DNA of 64,000 nucleotides from an uncultured Clostridia bacterium (GCA_948676835.1 CAPOZU010000003.1:106568-170567), one strand, 5' to 3'; positions 17,952 through 27,014 are shown, counted from the first letter of the stretch. The notes: a model not told the origin generated them from the letters alone. Translations and numbers: made by a program.

Positions 17952-17973
17952 GCATTTGTGTATATACAAATGC
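17952..17973. promoter_or_regulatory. Perfect palindrome upstream of the methyltransferase
   Basis: GCATTTGT and ACAAATGC separated by GTATAT, about 240 bp upstream of the methyltransferase, in a 391-bp gene-free stretch (17709-18099). It could be an operator or a small hairpin. No controller-protein gene is adjacent. Confidence 0.4.
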
Positions 17974-18024
17974 CGTGCTTGTTAGGACAAAACTTTCTGA
18001 AACATTCTTCTATAAAAATACAAA

Positions 18025-18060
18025 AAATGCTCAAATTTCATTTCTAAAATCCAAGCATTT
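18025..18060 (-). terminator. Possible terminator after the DUF6664-like gene
   Basis: AAATGCT/AGCATTT arms with an AT-rich inner stem, followed on the minus strand by TTTTTTG. It is 40 bp downstream of the gene ending at 18100. Confidence 0.5.
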
Positions 18061-18099
18061 CCTATAAATTTCTAATCATTTTTTATCAAAAATTTCTTT

Positions 18100-18432
18100 C
18101 TAAATTTTAAGCATATCCATACTTTCAAAATAAATATACGCTTCTTTAAAACCTAATTTAAAAGATTCTTTTAGCTCAATAAAATCCATTTCTAATTGCA
18201 ATTCTAAAATTTTTGAAACAACTTTTAGTTCTTCTTCTGTTAATTTAAAACAAGTTTTATCTTCTAAAAATGTAACAACATTATGATATTTTTCTTTTAA
18301 TTCACATACTTTTTTATTTAACTTTTTATATTCTGGTTTCTCTATTATTTTTAGAAACTTATGCTTATCAAAATAATCTGCAAAATTATCAGAATACTCT
18401 TCAAAAAATCCTTTTTCTAACATTTTTTCCAT
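18100..18432 (-). CDS. DUF6664-like small protein of mobile elements
   Basis: About 110 residues, helical and acidic/basic mixed: MEKMLEKGFF, LKEKYHNVVTFLED and FKLGFKEAYIYFES. I recognise it as a protein commonly found next to tnpV in clostridial mobile elements; function unknown. The ATG at 18432 has a GGGGAA ribosome site, while an upstream ATG at 18450 overlaps tnpV. Confidence 0.6.
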   Translation of the reverse strand: MEKMLEKGFFEEYSDNFADYFDKHKFLKIIEKPEYKKLNKKVCELKEKYHNVVTFLEDKTCFKLTEEELKVVSKILELQLEMDFIELKESFKLGFKEAYIYFESMDMLKI

Positions 18433-18442
18433 ACCATTTCCC

Positions 18443-18796
18443 CTATACATAGATTAATTCTTTTAATATTATTTCTTCAGCTAAGTTCTTAAAATTATTC
18501 ATAAGTCCTACCCATTTTAATTGATTTTTCTGTTTTAATTCTTCAGTTATATTTTCTTTTTCCACAAGTTGTTTTATTATAATGTCATATCTTTTTTGTG
18601 CTTCTTTATCTATCTGTTCTAAATGTTCTTGCAGTTTATTGTCCATAAATAATATTGTGTATTCTGCTTTCTTATATTGTTTCAAATATTTAAGTCTTAA
18701 TCTTCCATACTTTCCAATAGAAGTATTTTTAATTGTGTTTTCTAATATTAAATTAGGTATATAATAATCTCCAACTTTTGAATATGTTATTTCCAT
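18443..18796 (-). CDS. tnpV: TnpV transposon-encoded protein
   Basis: A 117-residue protein opening MEITYSKVGDYYIPNL, with IGKYGRLRLKYLK and WVGLMNNFKNLAEEIIL, matching TnpV proteins of clostridial mobilisable transposons. Its role is unknown; it is usually found near recombinase or partition genes of such elements. It has a GGGGAG ribosome site and sits directly before the DUF6664-like gene, whose start region it overlaps. Confidence 0.85.
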   Translation of the reverse strand: MEITYSKVGDYYIPNLILENTIKNTSIGKYGRLRLKYLKQYKKAEYTILFMDNKLQEHLEQIDKEAQKRYDIIIKQLVEKENITEELKQKNQLKWVGLMNNFKNLAEEIILKELIYV

Positions 18797-18904
18797 GTTA
18801 CTCCCCTTTCTATAAAATATTTATACTTATTTTACTTAGCATTTTTTAATCTTTCAAAGATGCAAATATGTAACTTTTTACAAATTTACATCTTTGACTT
18901 CTAA

Positions 18905-19840
18905 CTATCTTAATAAATTCTTTCTTTGTTTTACTCTTTGATTGTGTTCTTTTACACACATTAAAATAAAGTTTTCAATTTGACTTTGTGTCACAATATT
19001 TTTTGGAAGTACATTTTCTAATTTGCTCATATTCATCTTGAATTTTTCTATTTGATTTGCTTTTTCTTCTTCCATTATCTCATCTATTCTTTCGTTTGTT
19101 AATGTCATTTCTAAACTTAATTTTTTCATACTAATTGCTTGTGCTAGTGTAGGAGTTGCAGCATATTTTTCCATTACATCAAATAATTTCTGTTGTTCAT
19201 TTTCTTTCAAATACGATATTTCTACTGCTGGTCTAAATGCAATTTTCTTTTCATCTACCATATTTAGTATATCTGGTATCAGTTTAGTTAATCTTATGTA
19301 TCTTCTTACCTGTTCTCTGCTTTCGTTATTTTCTTCTGCAATAATTTCTCTACTTGTTTTATTTTGTATATACTTCTGCTCCACTGGTGCTAAAGTTAAA
19401 TCTATTCGTTTTCCTTGTTTATTCATTGCTTCTAATTTCATTTTATAAGCAAATGCCTTTTCACTTGGCAGTATCTCTTCTCTTTGCAAATTACTATCCA
19501 CCATCAAAATTATCGCCTCCTCATCACTTAAATCTCGAACTATACAAGGTATTCCATCTAATCCAGCCAATTCTGTTGCTCTTTTTCTTCTATGTCCTGA
19601 AACTATTTCATATTTTCCTTCTTTTGTTTGCCTTACTATTATTGGATTTAATACTCCATTTTCTTTTATACTTTCTACAAGTTTATACATTTCTGCATCA
19701 TTCTTTACTTTAAATGGATGTTCTTCGAAATTTATTATTTTATCTGTATCTATTTTTTGTACTCTTCCTATATAATCCCCATGTGTCTTTTCAAAAAAAT
19801 CATCTATGGTAGGAAGGTTAAACTTTTCTTTATTGTTCAT
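18905..19840 (-). CDS. ParB/Spo0J-family DNA-binding protein
   Basis: A 311-residue protein with the ParB N-terminal domain (HPFKVKNDAEMYKLVESI, GHRRKRATELAG), a helix-turn-helix region (N-K-T-S-R-E-I-I-A-E-E-N-N-E-S) and a basic C-terminus. ParB family proteins bind parS sites and, in chromosomal and plasmid versions, use CTP. No ParA gene is in the element. It may control the element's maintenance or gene expression. It lies 15 bp downstream of the HTH replication-type gene. Confidence 0.88.
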   Translation of the reverse strand: MNNKEKFNLPTIDDFFEKTHGDYIGRVQKIDTDKIINFEEHPFKVKNDAEMYKLVESIKENGVLNPIIVRQTKEGKYEIVSGHRRKRATELAGLDGIPCIVRDLSDEEAIILMVDSNLQREEILPSEKAFAYKMKLEAMNKQGKRIDLTLAPVEQKYIQNKTSREIIAEENNESREQVRRYIRLTKLIPDILNMVDEKKIAFRPAVEISYLKENEQQKLFDVMEKYAATPTLAQAISMKKLSLEMTLTNERIDEIMEEEKANQIEKFKMNMSKLENVLPKNIVTQSQIENFILMCVKEHNQRVKQRKNLLR

Positions 19841-19855
19841 ACTAATTCCACCTTT

Positions 19856-20554
19856 CTAATTTTCATAAAAACTATTCCAAAATTCTTCTGGCATATTTTC
19901 ATAATTTCTTTGTTCAAAATTTGCTATTCTAACTTTATTTTCTTTATTTTTACGTTTTTCTCGTTCTTCAACTCTATCTATTACCCATCTTTTAATTGTG
20001 TCATAATCACTAGCATAGTCCACGCCTTTTGATTTTTTATATAATGATAATTCTTCCATACATTTATCTGTTTTAACTTGTCCATATTTTTCAATTAAGT
20101 CCTCATATTCATAAGCATATAAAAACACCTTGTCTTGATACTCAATTTTCGATAAGGTGTGTGTCTTTATATTATTATTTATTATATTATTCTCTTCCGA
20201 TTTTTGAAGAATACCCTCTTCTTTATTTATAATATAAGGGTATTCTTTATAAAAATTATAGGGTATATCATTTATATAAATTCTTCTTTGGATAATTTCT
20301 TGCTTATCATTTCTAATAAGTTCTACTTGAATAAAATTCTTCCTTCGTAAATCTGTTATCCAACCAGAAACTGTATTTGCCCCAACATTTAATTTTTCTG
20401 CTAAATATTTATTAGATGCAAAACAATATCCCTCTTTATTACTAAGTGATGTTATAATTGCATATAAAATCTTTTCATTGGCTTTTAAATTTTTATTATA
20501 TAGAACTGTTGATGGTATGATAGAATAATATCCAACATTTTGTTTTTCTTTCAT
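19856..20554 (-). CDS. HTH replication-initiator-like protein of the element
   Basis: A 232-residue protein with an N-terminal helix-turn-helix of the kind in plasmid/element initiators: Y-S-I-I-P-S-T-V-L-Y, L-K-A-N-E-K-I-L-Y-A-I-I, then A-E-K-L-N-V-G-A-N-T-V-S-G-W. The C-terminal part is charged and helical and may contact other replication proteins. Ribosome site GGAAGGAG. It could start replication of the excised circle; this is inferred from similarity of layout only. Confidence 0.7.
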   Translation of the reverse strand: MKEKQNVGYYSIIPSTVLYNKNLKANEKILYAIITSLSNKEGYCFASNKYLAEKLNVGANTVSGWITDLRRKNFIQVELIRNDKQEIIQRRIYINDIPYNFYKEYPYIINKEEGILQKSEENNIINNNIKTHTLSKIEYQDKVFLYAYEYEDLIEKYGQVKTDKCMEELSLYKKSKGVDYASDYDTIKRWVIDRVEEREKRKNKENKVRIANFEQRNYENMPEEFWNSFYEN

Positions 20555-20586
20555 TTAAACTCCTTCCTATGTAGTATAGAAAAGAA

Positions 20587-20620
20587 AAACAAGTTAATCT
20601 TTTTCAATTAACTTGTTTTA
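20587..20620 (-). terminator. Terminator at the element end, after the recombinase C-terminal segment
   Basis: A perfect 13-bp stem (AAAACAAGTTAAT and complement) with an 8-nt loop. It follows the stop at 20631, which is what a full-length recombinase gene in the circular form would need. Confidence 0.75.
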
Positions 20621-20630
20621 GGCTTGTCCT

Positions 20631-20916
20631 TTAATAAATTAGCTTCGTTTTTCTTTTATTTAAGACTTTAAGATATTCACTCTTACTAATTTTATTCTCT
20701 TTTAGCAATTTATTATAAGGTTTCATATCATCAATAAATTTTTGTATATCATCTAAATATTTTTTTTCATTATTATTTGCTTTTGCTCTATTCCATTTTG
20801 TTCGATATGCTGTTTTATATTCTTTAAATTTTTCTAAATATTCGTTTCTTTTACTTGTCTTTTGAATATAGGCAGTTGTAAGCTTTTCCTCAATTATTAA
20901 ATTGTTTTGAAAACCT
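20631..20916 (-). pseudogene. Detached C-terminal segment of the serine recombinase
   Basis: About 95 codons that read in frame with the recombinase when the element ends are joined: V-F-E-N then I-G-F-Q-N-N-L-I-I-E-E. The segment is basic and helical (KRNEYLEKFKEYKTAYRTKW, later LLKENKISKSEYLKVLNKRK). In the integrated state it is cut off from the recombinase by the insertion and is preceded by an out-of-frame stretch of the peptidase gene. A short chimeric frame starts at 20942 in that host sequence but is probably an accident. Confidence 0.75.
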
Positions 20917-20921
20917 ATGTT
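20917..20921. repeat. Att site (HTH end), core ATGTT
   Basis: Second copy of the core. The element side reads TTTTGAAAACCT (20905-20916). Joined with TTCAAAA from 8911 it makes a perfect 10-bp inverted repeat around CTAT. Confidence 0.8.
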
Positions 20922-21292
20922 GCTTCTTCTACATAATTCCAAATTCCAGAATTAATAGCTAAGTTTCTCATAGCATTTCTGCTAGCCTCATCTAAATTCT
21001 GTCCAACATCAAAAGCGAGTCCTGCATAATGCTGTGATAAAGTTCCATGTCCCCCTTCCCATGGTCTTCTAAATGCATACCCTACATATATTGGTCTTCC
21101 ATAAATGTATCTAAAGCTATTCCAAGCTTGCATTGCTCTTCTATCAGTCCATAAAAGACCCGAATTACTTTTTCCTCTGAATTCTTTAACGGTTAGAGAT
21201 CTATTTGAATTATATGGCATACTCTGTGATTCACCACGATAATATGTTTCCATACGATTTGTATTATTATTATATACAAGTATTTTTGCCAT
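20917..21292 (-). pseudogene. 5' half of the M15-type cell-wall peptidase
   Basis: The first 125 codons of the interrupted peptidase, with its own ATG and ribosome site (AAGGAG). It contains LSQHYAGLAFDVGQ, the S-x-H-x-x-G-x-A-x-D zinc motif of M15 enzymes, but lacks the W-x-H-x-D part at 8580-8905. Integration therefore splits the metal site, and the protein made now ends at a stop (TAG) provided by the element immediately after the core. Expected intact role: peptidoglycan trimming. Confidence 0.85.
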
Positions 21293-21367
21293 AAAAAAAC
21301 TCCTTTCATATTTACTCTTTATATCTTATGAAAGTTTTATATTATTCGTGTTAAAAACAAAAAAATC

Positions 21368-21390
21368 CTAGACAAGGTTTTATTGTCTAG
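21368..21390 (-). terminator. Terminator of the gene at 21401
   Basis: CTAGACAA/TTGTCTAG stem with a 7-nt loop and a T-run on the minus strand. Confidence 0.7.
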
Positions 21391-21400
21391 AATTATATTC

Positions 21401-21856
21401 TTACACATTTACAGATTTGTAAATGGTTTTAAAAATTTTAAAGTTCTCTAAATTATTCTCTTTCAAACAATCTATATATCGTTCTAATTCTTTTTTTGTT
21501 TTACAAGCAGCTATAATAGCAGGATTCAATTTTTTCATTCCAAAAAGTATTATCGCATAAAAAAAAGAAATTATCATATTTTTTTCTTCACGATTTCTCA
21601 TAAGATTATATGTTTCTATAAATCTTGATTTATAGGGATGATTAGAAAAAGTAGTAACTGGTAATATAAACTCTTTTTTTACAACATCTTCAACTGTTTT
21701 ATAAGATTCTGGATAATATCTTAAATACGTTTCCAATTCATCTGTTGTATAAGGTAAATAAATTTTATTTTCTTTTTCTGATATAATTAACGTTCTATTA
21801 TGATTTGAACCTTTACAAATAAGTTCTATTGTTTCATCTATATTGGTGCTTGCCAT
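21401..21856 (-). CDS. Hypothetical protein, 151 residues
   Basis: Unrecognised soluble protein. It starts MASTNIDETIELIC with a GGGGGAA ribosome site. A middle segment (ELETYLRYYPESYKTVEDVV, then HPYKSRFIETYNLM) looks conserved in style, and residues about 95-115 are hydrophobic. It has its own terminator and stands just upstream of the interrupted peptidase in the same direction. Confidence 0.55.
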   Translation of the reverse strand: MASTNIDETIELICKGSNHNRTLIISEKENKIYLPYTTDELETYLRYYPESYKTVEDVVKKEFILPVTTFSNHPYKSRFIETYNLMRNREEKNMIISFFYAIILFGMKKLNPAIIAACKTKKELERYIDCLKENNLENFKIFKTIYKSVNV

Positions 21857-21961
21857 TTAACTATTCCCCCTTATTTTATTATACAAACATTGTAAATTAT
21901 ACTACATTTTACATAATTTGTAAAGTTATGTAAATCTTTTTCTTGATTTTTTTATAATAAA

Positions 21962-21998
21962 AAAATCTCAGAAAAAGATTTAATCCTTCTGAGATTTT
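21962..21998 (-). terminator. Terminator of the YhgE-like/MMPL operon
   Basis: AAAATCTCAGAA/TTCTGAGATTTT stem with T-run on the minus strand, just below the stop codon at 22009. Confidence 0.75.
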
Positions 21999-22008
21999 TC
22001 TATATTAT

Positions 22009-24126
22009 TTACTTCTTTTCTTCTGTTTCTTCACTATATATTATAATTTCTTCTTTTGCCTCTTCTTTACTACTAATATTTATACTATCTAAAATACTTA
22101 TAAACTTAATTTCATCTCTTGAGATTTCACTTCCAAATTTATTATATTTATTAGATAATGTTTCTAACTTCTCAATTCTTTTTGCTGTATTTCTAACATC
22201 ATTATTTACCATATTATATATTTTCATAATACCATCATTATTAAATTGTTTTATCCCATCTACAAGTTCTCCTGAACCATCTGATAACTGGTTACTTCCA
22301 GATACTAATGTGTTTGTTCCATCTTTTAAAGTATTAGATCCATTTGCAAGTTTTACTACACCATCGTTTAATGTAACTGTTCCATTTTCTAAATCTACAG
22401 CTCCTTTTGAAATTGTTGTTGCTGCATCTAATAATTGATTATTGGCTGATAACAATTGGTTACTTGAATTATCTAACGTGTTTAATCCATCTTTTATTGC
22501 AGATGAACCTGCACTTAAATTTTGAGCTCCATTTTTTAGTTGTGCCGTTCCTTGATATAAACTACTTGCCCCTTGAGCTAACTCGCCAGATTTTTCTGCT
22601 AAAGTTTCTGTGCCAACTTTTAATTCTGATACCCCTGAATATAATGAATTTGTTCCTGTTTGTAAATTATTTACTCCTGCTTTTAATGCTTCTAATCCAT
22701 TTTTTAATGATGCTATATTTGCTCCTCCTGCTTGATTTAATGTTACTACTATTGAATTTAAAGCACTATTATTAGCTTGTAACATTCCTATACTTGAATT
22801 ATTTACATTAATTTGATTTATTAAAACTGATTTAACCCCTTCATCTTCTGTCAAATCTAATATTGCTTGAATACTTCCATTTGTTCCTGTTAATTCATCT
22901 ATTTTAGCTTGGTTTGCATTTATTAATCCTTGGATTTCTACAATTTTTCCTGAATTATCTGTTCCTGTAATTCCATTCATTCCTGCAATTATATTATCTA
23001 TTCCTGAGTTTAATTGATTTTCGCCAACCTGCAAACTTGAAAGTCCATTTTGAACATCTCCAAGTTTTGTACTTATTGTACCTAAGTTTTCTGAAATAGC
23101 TGTCGCACCTGCACTTACACTTTGTGCCCCATTTGATAACTGATTACTACTTTCGTTCAATGCCGTAATTCCATTATTTATTTGATCATAATTTGCGTTT
23201 ATTGTATTTACTCCATTTGATACTTGTTTCATTGCTGAATTAAATTCTTTTGATTTATTTACATACTCTGTTGTACCAGCTTTTAATTTGCTTGCTCCAC
23301 CTTTTAAATCATTTGCTCCATTTTTCAAAGTATTTACACCATTATTTAATTCGTTTGCTCCACTATTTAAACTATTCGCACCATCTTGTAATGTAATGAT
23401 ACCATCTTGTAATTTAATTGCTCCATCTTCTATTTTAAAACTTGCATCTTTTAATTCTTCAACTTGGCTATATATATCATCTAATTTATCTGAAATCTTA
23501 TCAAAACTTCCTTCTTCAAGAATTTTAGGTGTGCAAAAGCTCATAATATTTCCAATTTCGAAATTAGTACTTTCCATTGTAATTTCTATTTTGTTTGGTA
23601 AATCTAAATCATCTTTTGGAATATCTAAATTTTCCTGCATTCCTGGAAATGCTATACCAAGTACTATTGTTTTACTTCCATCATTTATAACTTTTCCTGT
23701 TGATATTTCTACATTTCTATTATTATCATTATTAATAATTGCTCCAGATACTACTAAAAATGGTGTATACATTTTTTCTTTTTTACCATTTATAATTACT
23801 TCATTTTCTTCTTTATTTTCATATTCTAAAATAATTTTTACTTTCCCACTTTTACCAGCAAGTTCTTCTGCTGTTATTTTATTTCCATCTAATTCATAAC
23901 TTACCTTTGTTTCAATTGGTAATTCTTTATCAGATTCTGTTTGAATATTATCTGTGCCTTCTTCATTTTCTACTGTTTGGCTAATAATTGTTTTATATCT
24001 ATTTCCATATGAATCTAATTTTGAATAAATACTTTCTTCATTTGTAAAAGCAAAAACTGGCATTGTATATGCTAATAATAAAAATATCATTATACTTGAA
24101 ATACATTTTTTTATAATATTATCCAT
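22009..24126 (-). CDS. YhgE/Pip-like secreted coiled-coil protein, MMPL partner
   Basis: A 705-residue protein with a signal-like hydrophobic N-terminus (ISSIMIFLLLAYTMPVFAF). After about 220 residues comes a long series of 7-residue repeats of the pattern L-x-x-G-A/S-x-x (such as LQDGANSLNSGANELNNGV), typical of YhgE/Pip and related exporters' external parts. There is no clear C-terminal membrane domain. It starts 2 bp after the MMPL gene and likely forms the external partner of that transporter. Substrate unknown; lipid or wall-precursor export is a family-level guess. Confidence 0.75.
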   Translation of the reverse strand: MDNIIKKCISSIMIFLLLAYTMPVFAFTNEESIYSKLDSYGNRYKTIISQTVENEEGTDNIQTESDKELPIETKVSYELDGNKITAEELAGKSGKVKIILEYENKEENEVIINGKKEKMYTPFLVVSGAIINNDNNRNVEISTGKVINDGSKTIVLGIAFPGMQENLDIPKDDLDLPNKIEITMESTNFEIGNIMSFCTPKILEEGSFDKISDKLDDIYSQVEELKDASFKIEDGAIKLQDGIITLQDGANSLNSGANELNNGVNTLKNGANDLKGGASKLKAGTTEYVNKSKEFNSAMKQVSNGVNTINANYDQINNGITALNESSNQLSNGAQSVSAGATAISENLGTISTKLGDVQNGLSSLQVGENQLNSGIDNIIAGMNGITGTDNSGKIVEIQGLINANQAKIDELTGTNGSIQAILDLTEDEGVKSVLINQINVNNSSIGMLQANNSALNSIVVTLNQAGGANIASLKNGLEALKAGVNNLQTGTNSLYSGVSELKVGTETLAEKSGELAQGASSLYQGTAQLKNGAQNLSAGSSAIKDGLNTLDNSSNQLLSANNQLLDAATTISKGAVDLENGTVTLNDGVVKLANGSNTLKDGTNTLVSGSNQLSDGSGELVDGIKQFNNDGIMKIYNMVNNDVRNTAKRIEKLETLSNKYNKFGSEISRDEIKFISILDSINISSKEEAKEEIIIYSEETEEKK

Positions 24127-24128
24127 AT

Positions 24129-26204
24129 TTATTTTACCTCCTTAATTTCTTTCATTCCACTTGTTGTTTTACAAATTACTTTATCAAACAATAGTAAAAA
24201 TGCTGGTAATACTAAAATTACTGAAATCATACTTATTATTGCTCCTCTTGACATTAAAGTACATAATGAACCTATCATCTCTATTTTTGAATAAGCTCCA
24301 ACTCCAAAAGTTGCTCCAAAGAAACATAATCCACTACTTGCAATAGAAGATATTGATGTTCTTAAACTAAAATCTATTGCATCTGTTTTATTCATTCCAT
24401 TTTTTCTATTTGTTATATATTTTGTTGTTATTAAAATTGCATAATCTATTGTTGCTCCAAGTTGAATAGTTCCAATTACAATTGATGCTATAAATGGTAT
24501 TACAGTCCCTGTATAACAAGGAATTCCCATATTTATAAATATTGCAAATTCTATTATACATATTAATATAACTGGTAATGAAATAGATTTTAATACAAAA
24601 ATCATTATTATAAATATAATTGCTATTGAAACTGTATTAACACTTTTAAAATCATGGTCACTTATTTCAACTAAATCTTTCATAAGTGGTCCTTCACCTG
24701 CAAGAAGTGCTGTTTCATCATATTGTTTTACAATTTTGTTTACTTTATCTACTTGATCATTTAATTCATCTGTTGCCATTTCATAACTTGAATTTATTAT
24801 AACTAATTGATATTTATCATTTTGAACTTTATCTAATATTTCACTTGGAATCATTTCTCTTGGAATCCCTAAATCTGTAACTTTAGATAAGCTTAAAGTC
24901 CATTCTATTCCATCTAAATCTTCAATCTTATCTAACATTTCATTAACATTTTTATCTGAAATATTTTTATCTAATAATAATAGTTCTGTTGAAACCATAT
25001 TAAATTTATCTTTCAATTCCTGATTAGCTGTGATACTTTGTAATGTATCTGGTAAGCTTTTATCTAAGTTATAATATACATCTGTATTTTTATATCCATA
25101 ATAAGCAAAAGGTAAAATTATTATGAATGCTAAAATTGTTAGTTTGTAATGCTTTATTGAAAAGTTTTTAATTCCTTCAAATTTAGGCATTATTTCTTTA
25201 TGTTTCGTTTTTTCAATTAAAGAACTAAATTCCAATATCATTGCTGGAAGTATTGTTATTACACAAATAACTCCAAACATAACTCCTTTTGCCATAACAA
25301 TTCCAATATCTTTTCCAAGTGTTAAATTCATACTACATAATGCTAGAAAACCTGCAATTGTTGTAAGCGAGCTTCCAACAACAGAAACTAAAGTTTTTGA
25401 AATTGCTTTTGCCATTGCATCTTCATTATTAATACTATTTTCCTTTTCTTGCATATAGCTATGATATAAAAATATTGCAAAATCCATTGTTACTCCAAGC
25501 TGAAGTACAGCACTTATTGCTTTTGTTATATATGAAATCTCTCCTAAAAACACATTAGTTCCCATATTATAAAGAATTGCAATTCCTATATTTAAAAGAA
25601 GTAAAATTGGTGCAATATATGAATCTAATGCTATTTGCAATATTACTAAACACAAGCAAACAGCTATAAGAACATATATTACTATTTCCGAATTAGATAA
25701 ATCTCTTGTATCTAGTACAACTGCACTCATTCCACTTATTTTACATCTTGAATCTGTTATTCGTCTTAGTTCTTCTATTGTTTCTATAGTTGTATCATCA
25801 GAAATTCCTTCTTTAAATGTTGTAAGCATTATAGTTGATCCATCTTTATAAAATTTCTCTTGAATTTCATCTGGTAACATTTCCACTGGCACATTTGCCC
25901 CTAAAACATCAGCTGTGCTTATTACCATTGCAACATTATCTATTTTACTAATTTCATCTTCTAATTTTAAAATTTCTTTTGTAGGCATATTATCTAAAAT
26001 TATTGTTGAAAAAGCTCCCATATTAAATTCATCTGATAATATGTTTTCTCCTTTAATAGTTTCTATATTATCTGGCAAATAAACTAGAATATCATAATTT
26101 ATTCTTGTAGCTTTTATTCCAATAATTGCTGGTATAAGTAATATTAAAGATAATATTAGAATAACTTTTCTGTATTTGCATATAAATTCGCCAAATTTCT
26201 TCAT
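24129..26204 (-). CDS. MMPL/RND-family membrane transporter
   Basis: A 691-residue protein with about 12 transmembrane helices in two halves, each with a large external loop, as in MMPL proteins. The repeated GVTMDFAIFLYHSY and GATIDYAILITTKY motifs mark the two proton-relay helices (Asp in each). Family members export lipids or toxic compounds using the proton gradient. It is translated before the YhgE-like gene and is divergent from a TetR regulator with matching operators, so it is probably induced by its substrate. Confidence 0.88.
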   Translation of the reverse strand: MKKFGEFICKYRKVILILSLILLIPAIIGIKATRINYDILVYLPDNIETIKGENILSDEFNMGAFSTIILDNMPTKEILKLEDEISKIDNVAMVISTADVLGANVPVEMLPDEIQEKFYKDGSTIMLTTFKEGISDDTTIETIEELRRITDSRCKISGMSAVVLDTRDLSNSEIVIYVLIAVCLCLVILQIALDSYIAPILLLLNIGIAILYNMGTNVFLGEISYITKAISAVLQLGVTMDFAIFLYHSYMQEKENSINNEDAMAKAISKTLVSVVGSSLTTIAGFLALCSMNLTLGKDIGIVMAKGVMFGVICVITILPAMILEFSSLIEKTKHKEIMPKFEGIKNFSIKHYKLTILAFIIILPFAYYGYKNTDVYYNLDKSLPDTLQSITANQELKDKFNMVSTELLLLDKNISDKNVNEMLDKIEDLDGIEWTLSLSKVTDLGIPREMIPSEILDKVQNDKYQLVIINSSYEMATDELNDQVDKVNKIVKQYDETALLAGEGPLMKDLVEISDHDFKSVNTVSIAIIFIIMIFVLKSISLPVILICIIEFAIFINMGIPCYTGTVIPFIASIVIGTIQLGATIDYAILITTKYITNRKNGMNKTDAIDFSLRTSISSIASSGLCFFGATFGVGAYSKIEMIGSLCTLMSRGAIISMISVILVLPAFLLLFDKVICKTTSGMKEIKEVK

Positions 26205-26227
26205 ACATATCCTCCCTTTTCATTTAT

Positions 26228-26308
26228 TGACTATTGGTCACTTTTATAATTATAGTACGATACTGACCAATAGTCAATAGTTTTTTAAAAAATATTGACT
26301 AACAGTCA
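26228..26308. promoter_or_regulatory. Three TetR-type operators between the MMPL operon and the regulator
   Basis: Three 13-bp palindromes: TGACTATTGGTCA (26228-26240), TGACCAATAGTCA (26264-26276) and TGACTAACAGTCA (26296-26308). Consensus is TGACyAnnrGTCA. The first two are perfect complements of each other. They lie between the two divergent genes and probably bind the adjacent TetR protein. Confidence 0.8.
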
Positions 26309-26367
26309 TTTTTGTGCAATAATAAATTTGTAAAAATATTAATAATAAATATTGGGGAGAAAAATAA

Positions 26368-26976
26368 GTGAGAATAAAAAGAGATAATCTAAACGAAGAA
26401 AATAAAGAAACAAGATTATTAAATACAGCTTTTAAACTTTTTACAGAAAAAGGAATTAAAGATACTTCTATTCAAGAAATAGTTGATAATGCTGATGTTG
26501 GTAAAGGAACATTTTATTTGTATTTTAAAGATAAATATGAAATACGAGATGTTTTAATTGCAAAAAAATCTCATAAATTATTTAACGAAGCTTTGGTAGA
26601 TTTAAGAAAAACTACTATAGATACTTTATCTGAACAGGTTATTTTTATTGTAAATCATGTTATTGATGAATTGAAAAAAAATCAGTTATTATTAAAATTT
26701 ATATCTAAAAATCTTTCTTGGGGAATTTATAGTAAAACCGTAAATAAAATTTACGAAAATTCTGAAAGCGAAGAAGATGGAATTTATCAATTATTTCTAA
26801 AAGGAGTTAAAGATAATAATATCAACTTAAAAAATCCAGATGTTACATTATTTATGATTATAGAACTTGTTAGCTCAACTTGTTTCAATTCTATATTATA
26901 TAACGAACCACTCCCTATAGATGAATACAAGCCTTACTTATTCGAAATTATAGAAAAACTAATTAATAATAATTAA
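26368..26976 (+). CDS. TetR/AcrR-family regulator
   Basis: A 202-residue protein with an N-terminal TetR helix-turn-helix (LLNTAFKLFTEKGIKDTSIQEIV, then VGKGTFYLYFKDKYEI) and an all-helical ligand-binding C-terminus. The start is GTG with GGGGAG upstream. It is divergent from the MMPL/YhgE-like operon, and three identical-type palindromes lie between them, so it most likely represses both units until a ligand binds. Confidence 0.92.
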   Translation: MRIKRDNLNEENKETRLLNTAFKLFTEKGIKDTSIQEIVDNADVGKGTFYLYFKDKYEIRDVLIAKKSHKLFNEALVDLRKTTIDTLSEQVIFIVNHVIDELKKNQLLLKFISKNLSWGIYSKTVNKIYENSESEEDGIYQLFLKGVKDNNINLKNPDVTLFMIIELVSSTCFNSILYNEPLPIDEYKPYLFEIIEKLINNN

Positions 26977-27011
26977 AAAACGGAGCGCAGCAGTTGCTAC
27001 GCTCCGTTTTT
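26977..27011. terminator. Bidirectional terminator between tetR and cassette B
   Basis: AAAAACGGAGCG and its complement flank CAGCAGTTGCTA, with T-runs on both strands. The GC-rich stem belongs in style to cassette B. Confidence 0.75.
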
Positions 27012-27014
27012 CTT

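Larger units (their letters stand above)
8906..20921. mobile_element. 12.0-kb integrative element with serine recombinase and defence cargo
   Basis: Both ends carry ATGTT (8906-8910 and 20917-20921), and the flanks are two halves of one peptidase gene that join in frame at that core. The excised length is 12,011 bp. Cargo on the minus strand: HTH replication-type protein, ParB-like protein, TnpV, a DUF6664-like protein, HpaII-family restriction-modification, a YobI-type NTPase, a small protein and the recombinase. No relaxase or conjugation gene was seen, so it would need help to transfer between cells. The recombinase carries a frameshift, so the element may now be fixed. Confidence 0.88.

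Noticed and set aside
8906..20921. Complete conjugative element or prophage
   Set aside because: No relaxase, type IV secretion, capsid, tail or terminase genes were seen between the att cores.
20631..20942. Independent gene starting at 20942 (MELCRRS...)
   Set aside because: Its first codons are out-of-frame host peptidase sequence across the att site. The rest fits as the recombinase C-terminus.
22407..23899. Plus-strand open frames opposite the YhgE-like gene
   Set aside because: They mirror the 7-residue repeats of the minus-strand gene and have no start signals or recognisable domains.
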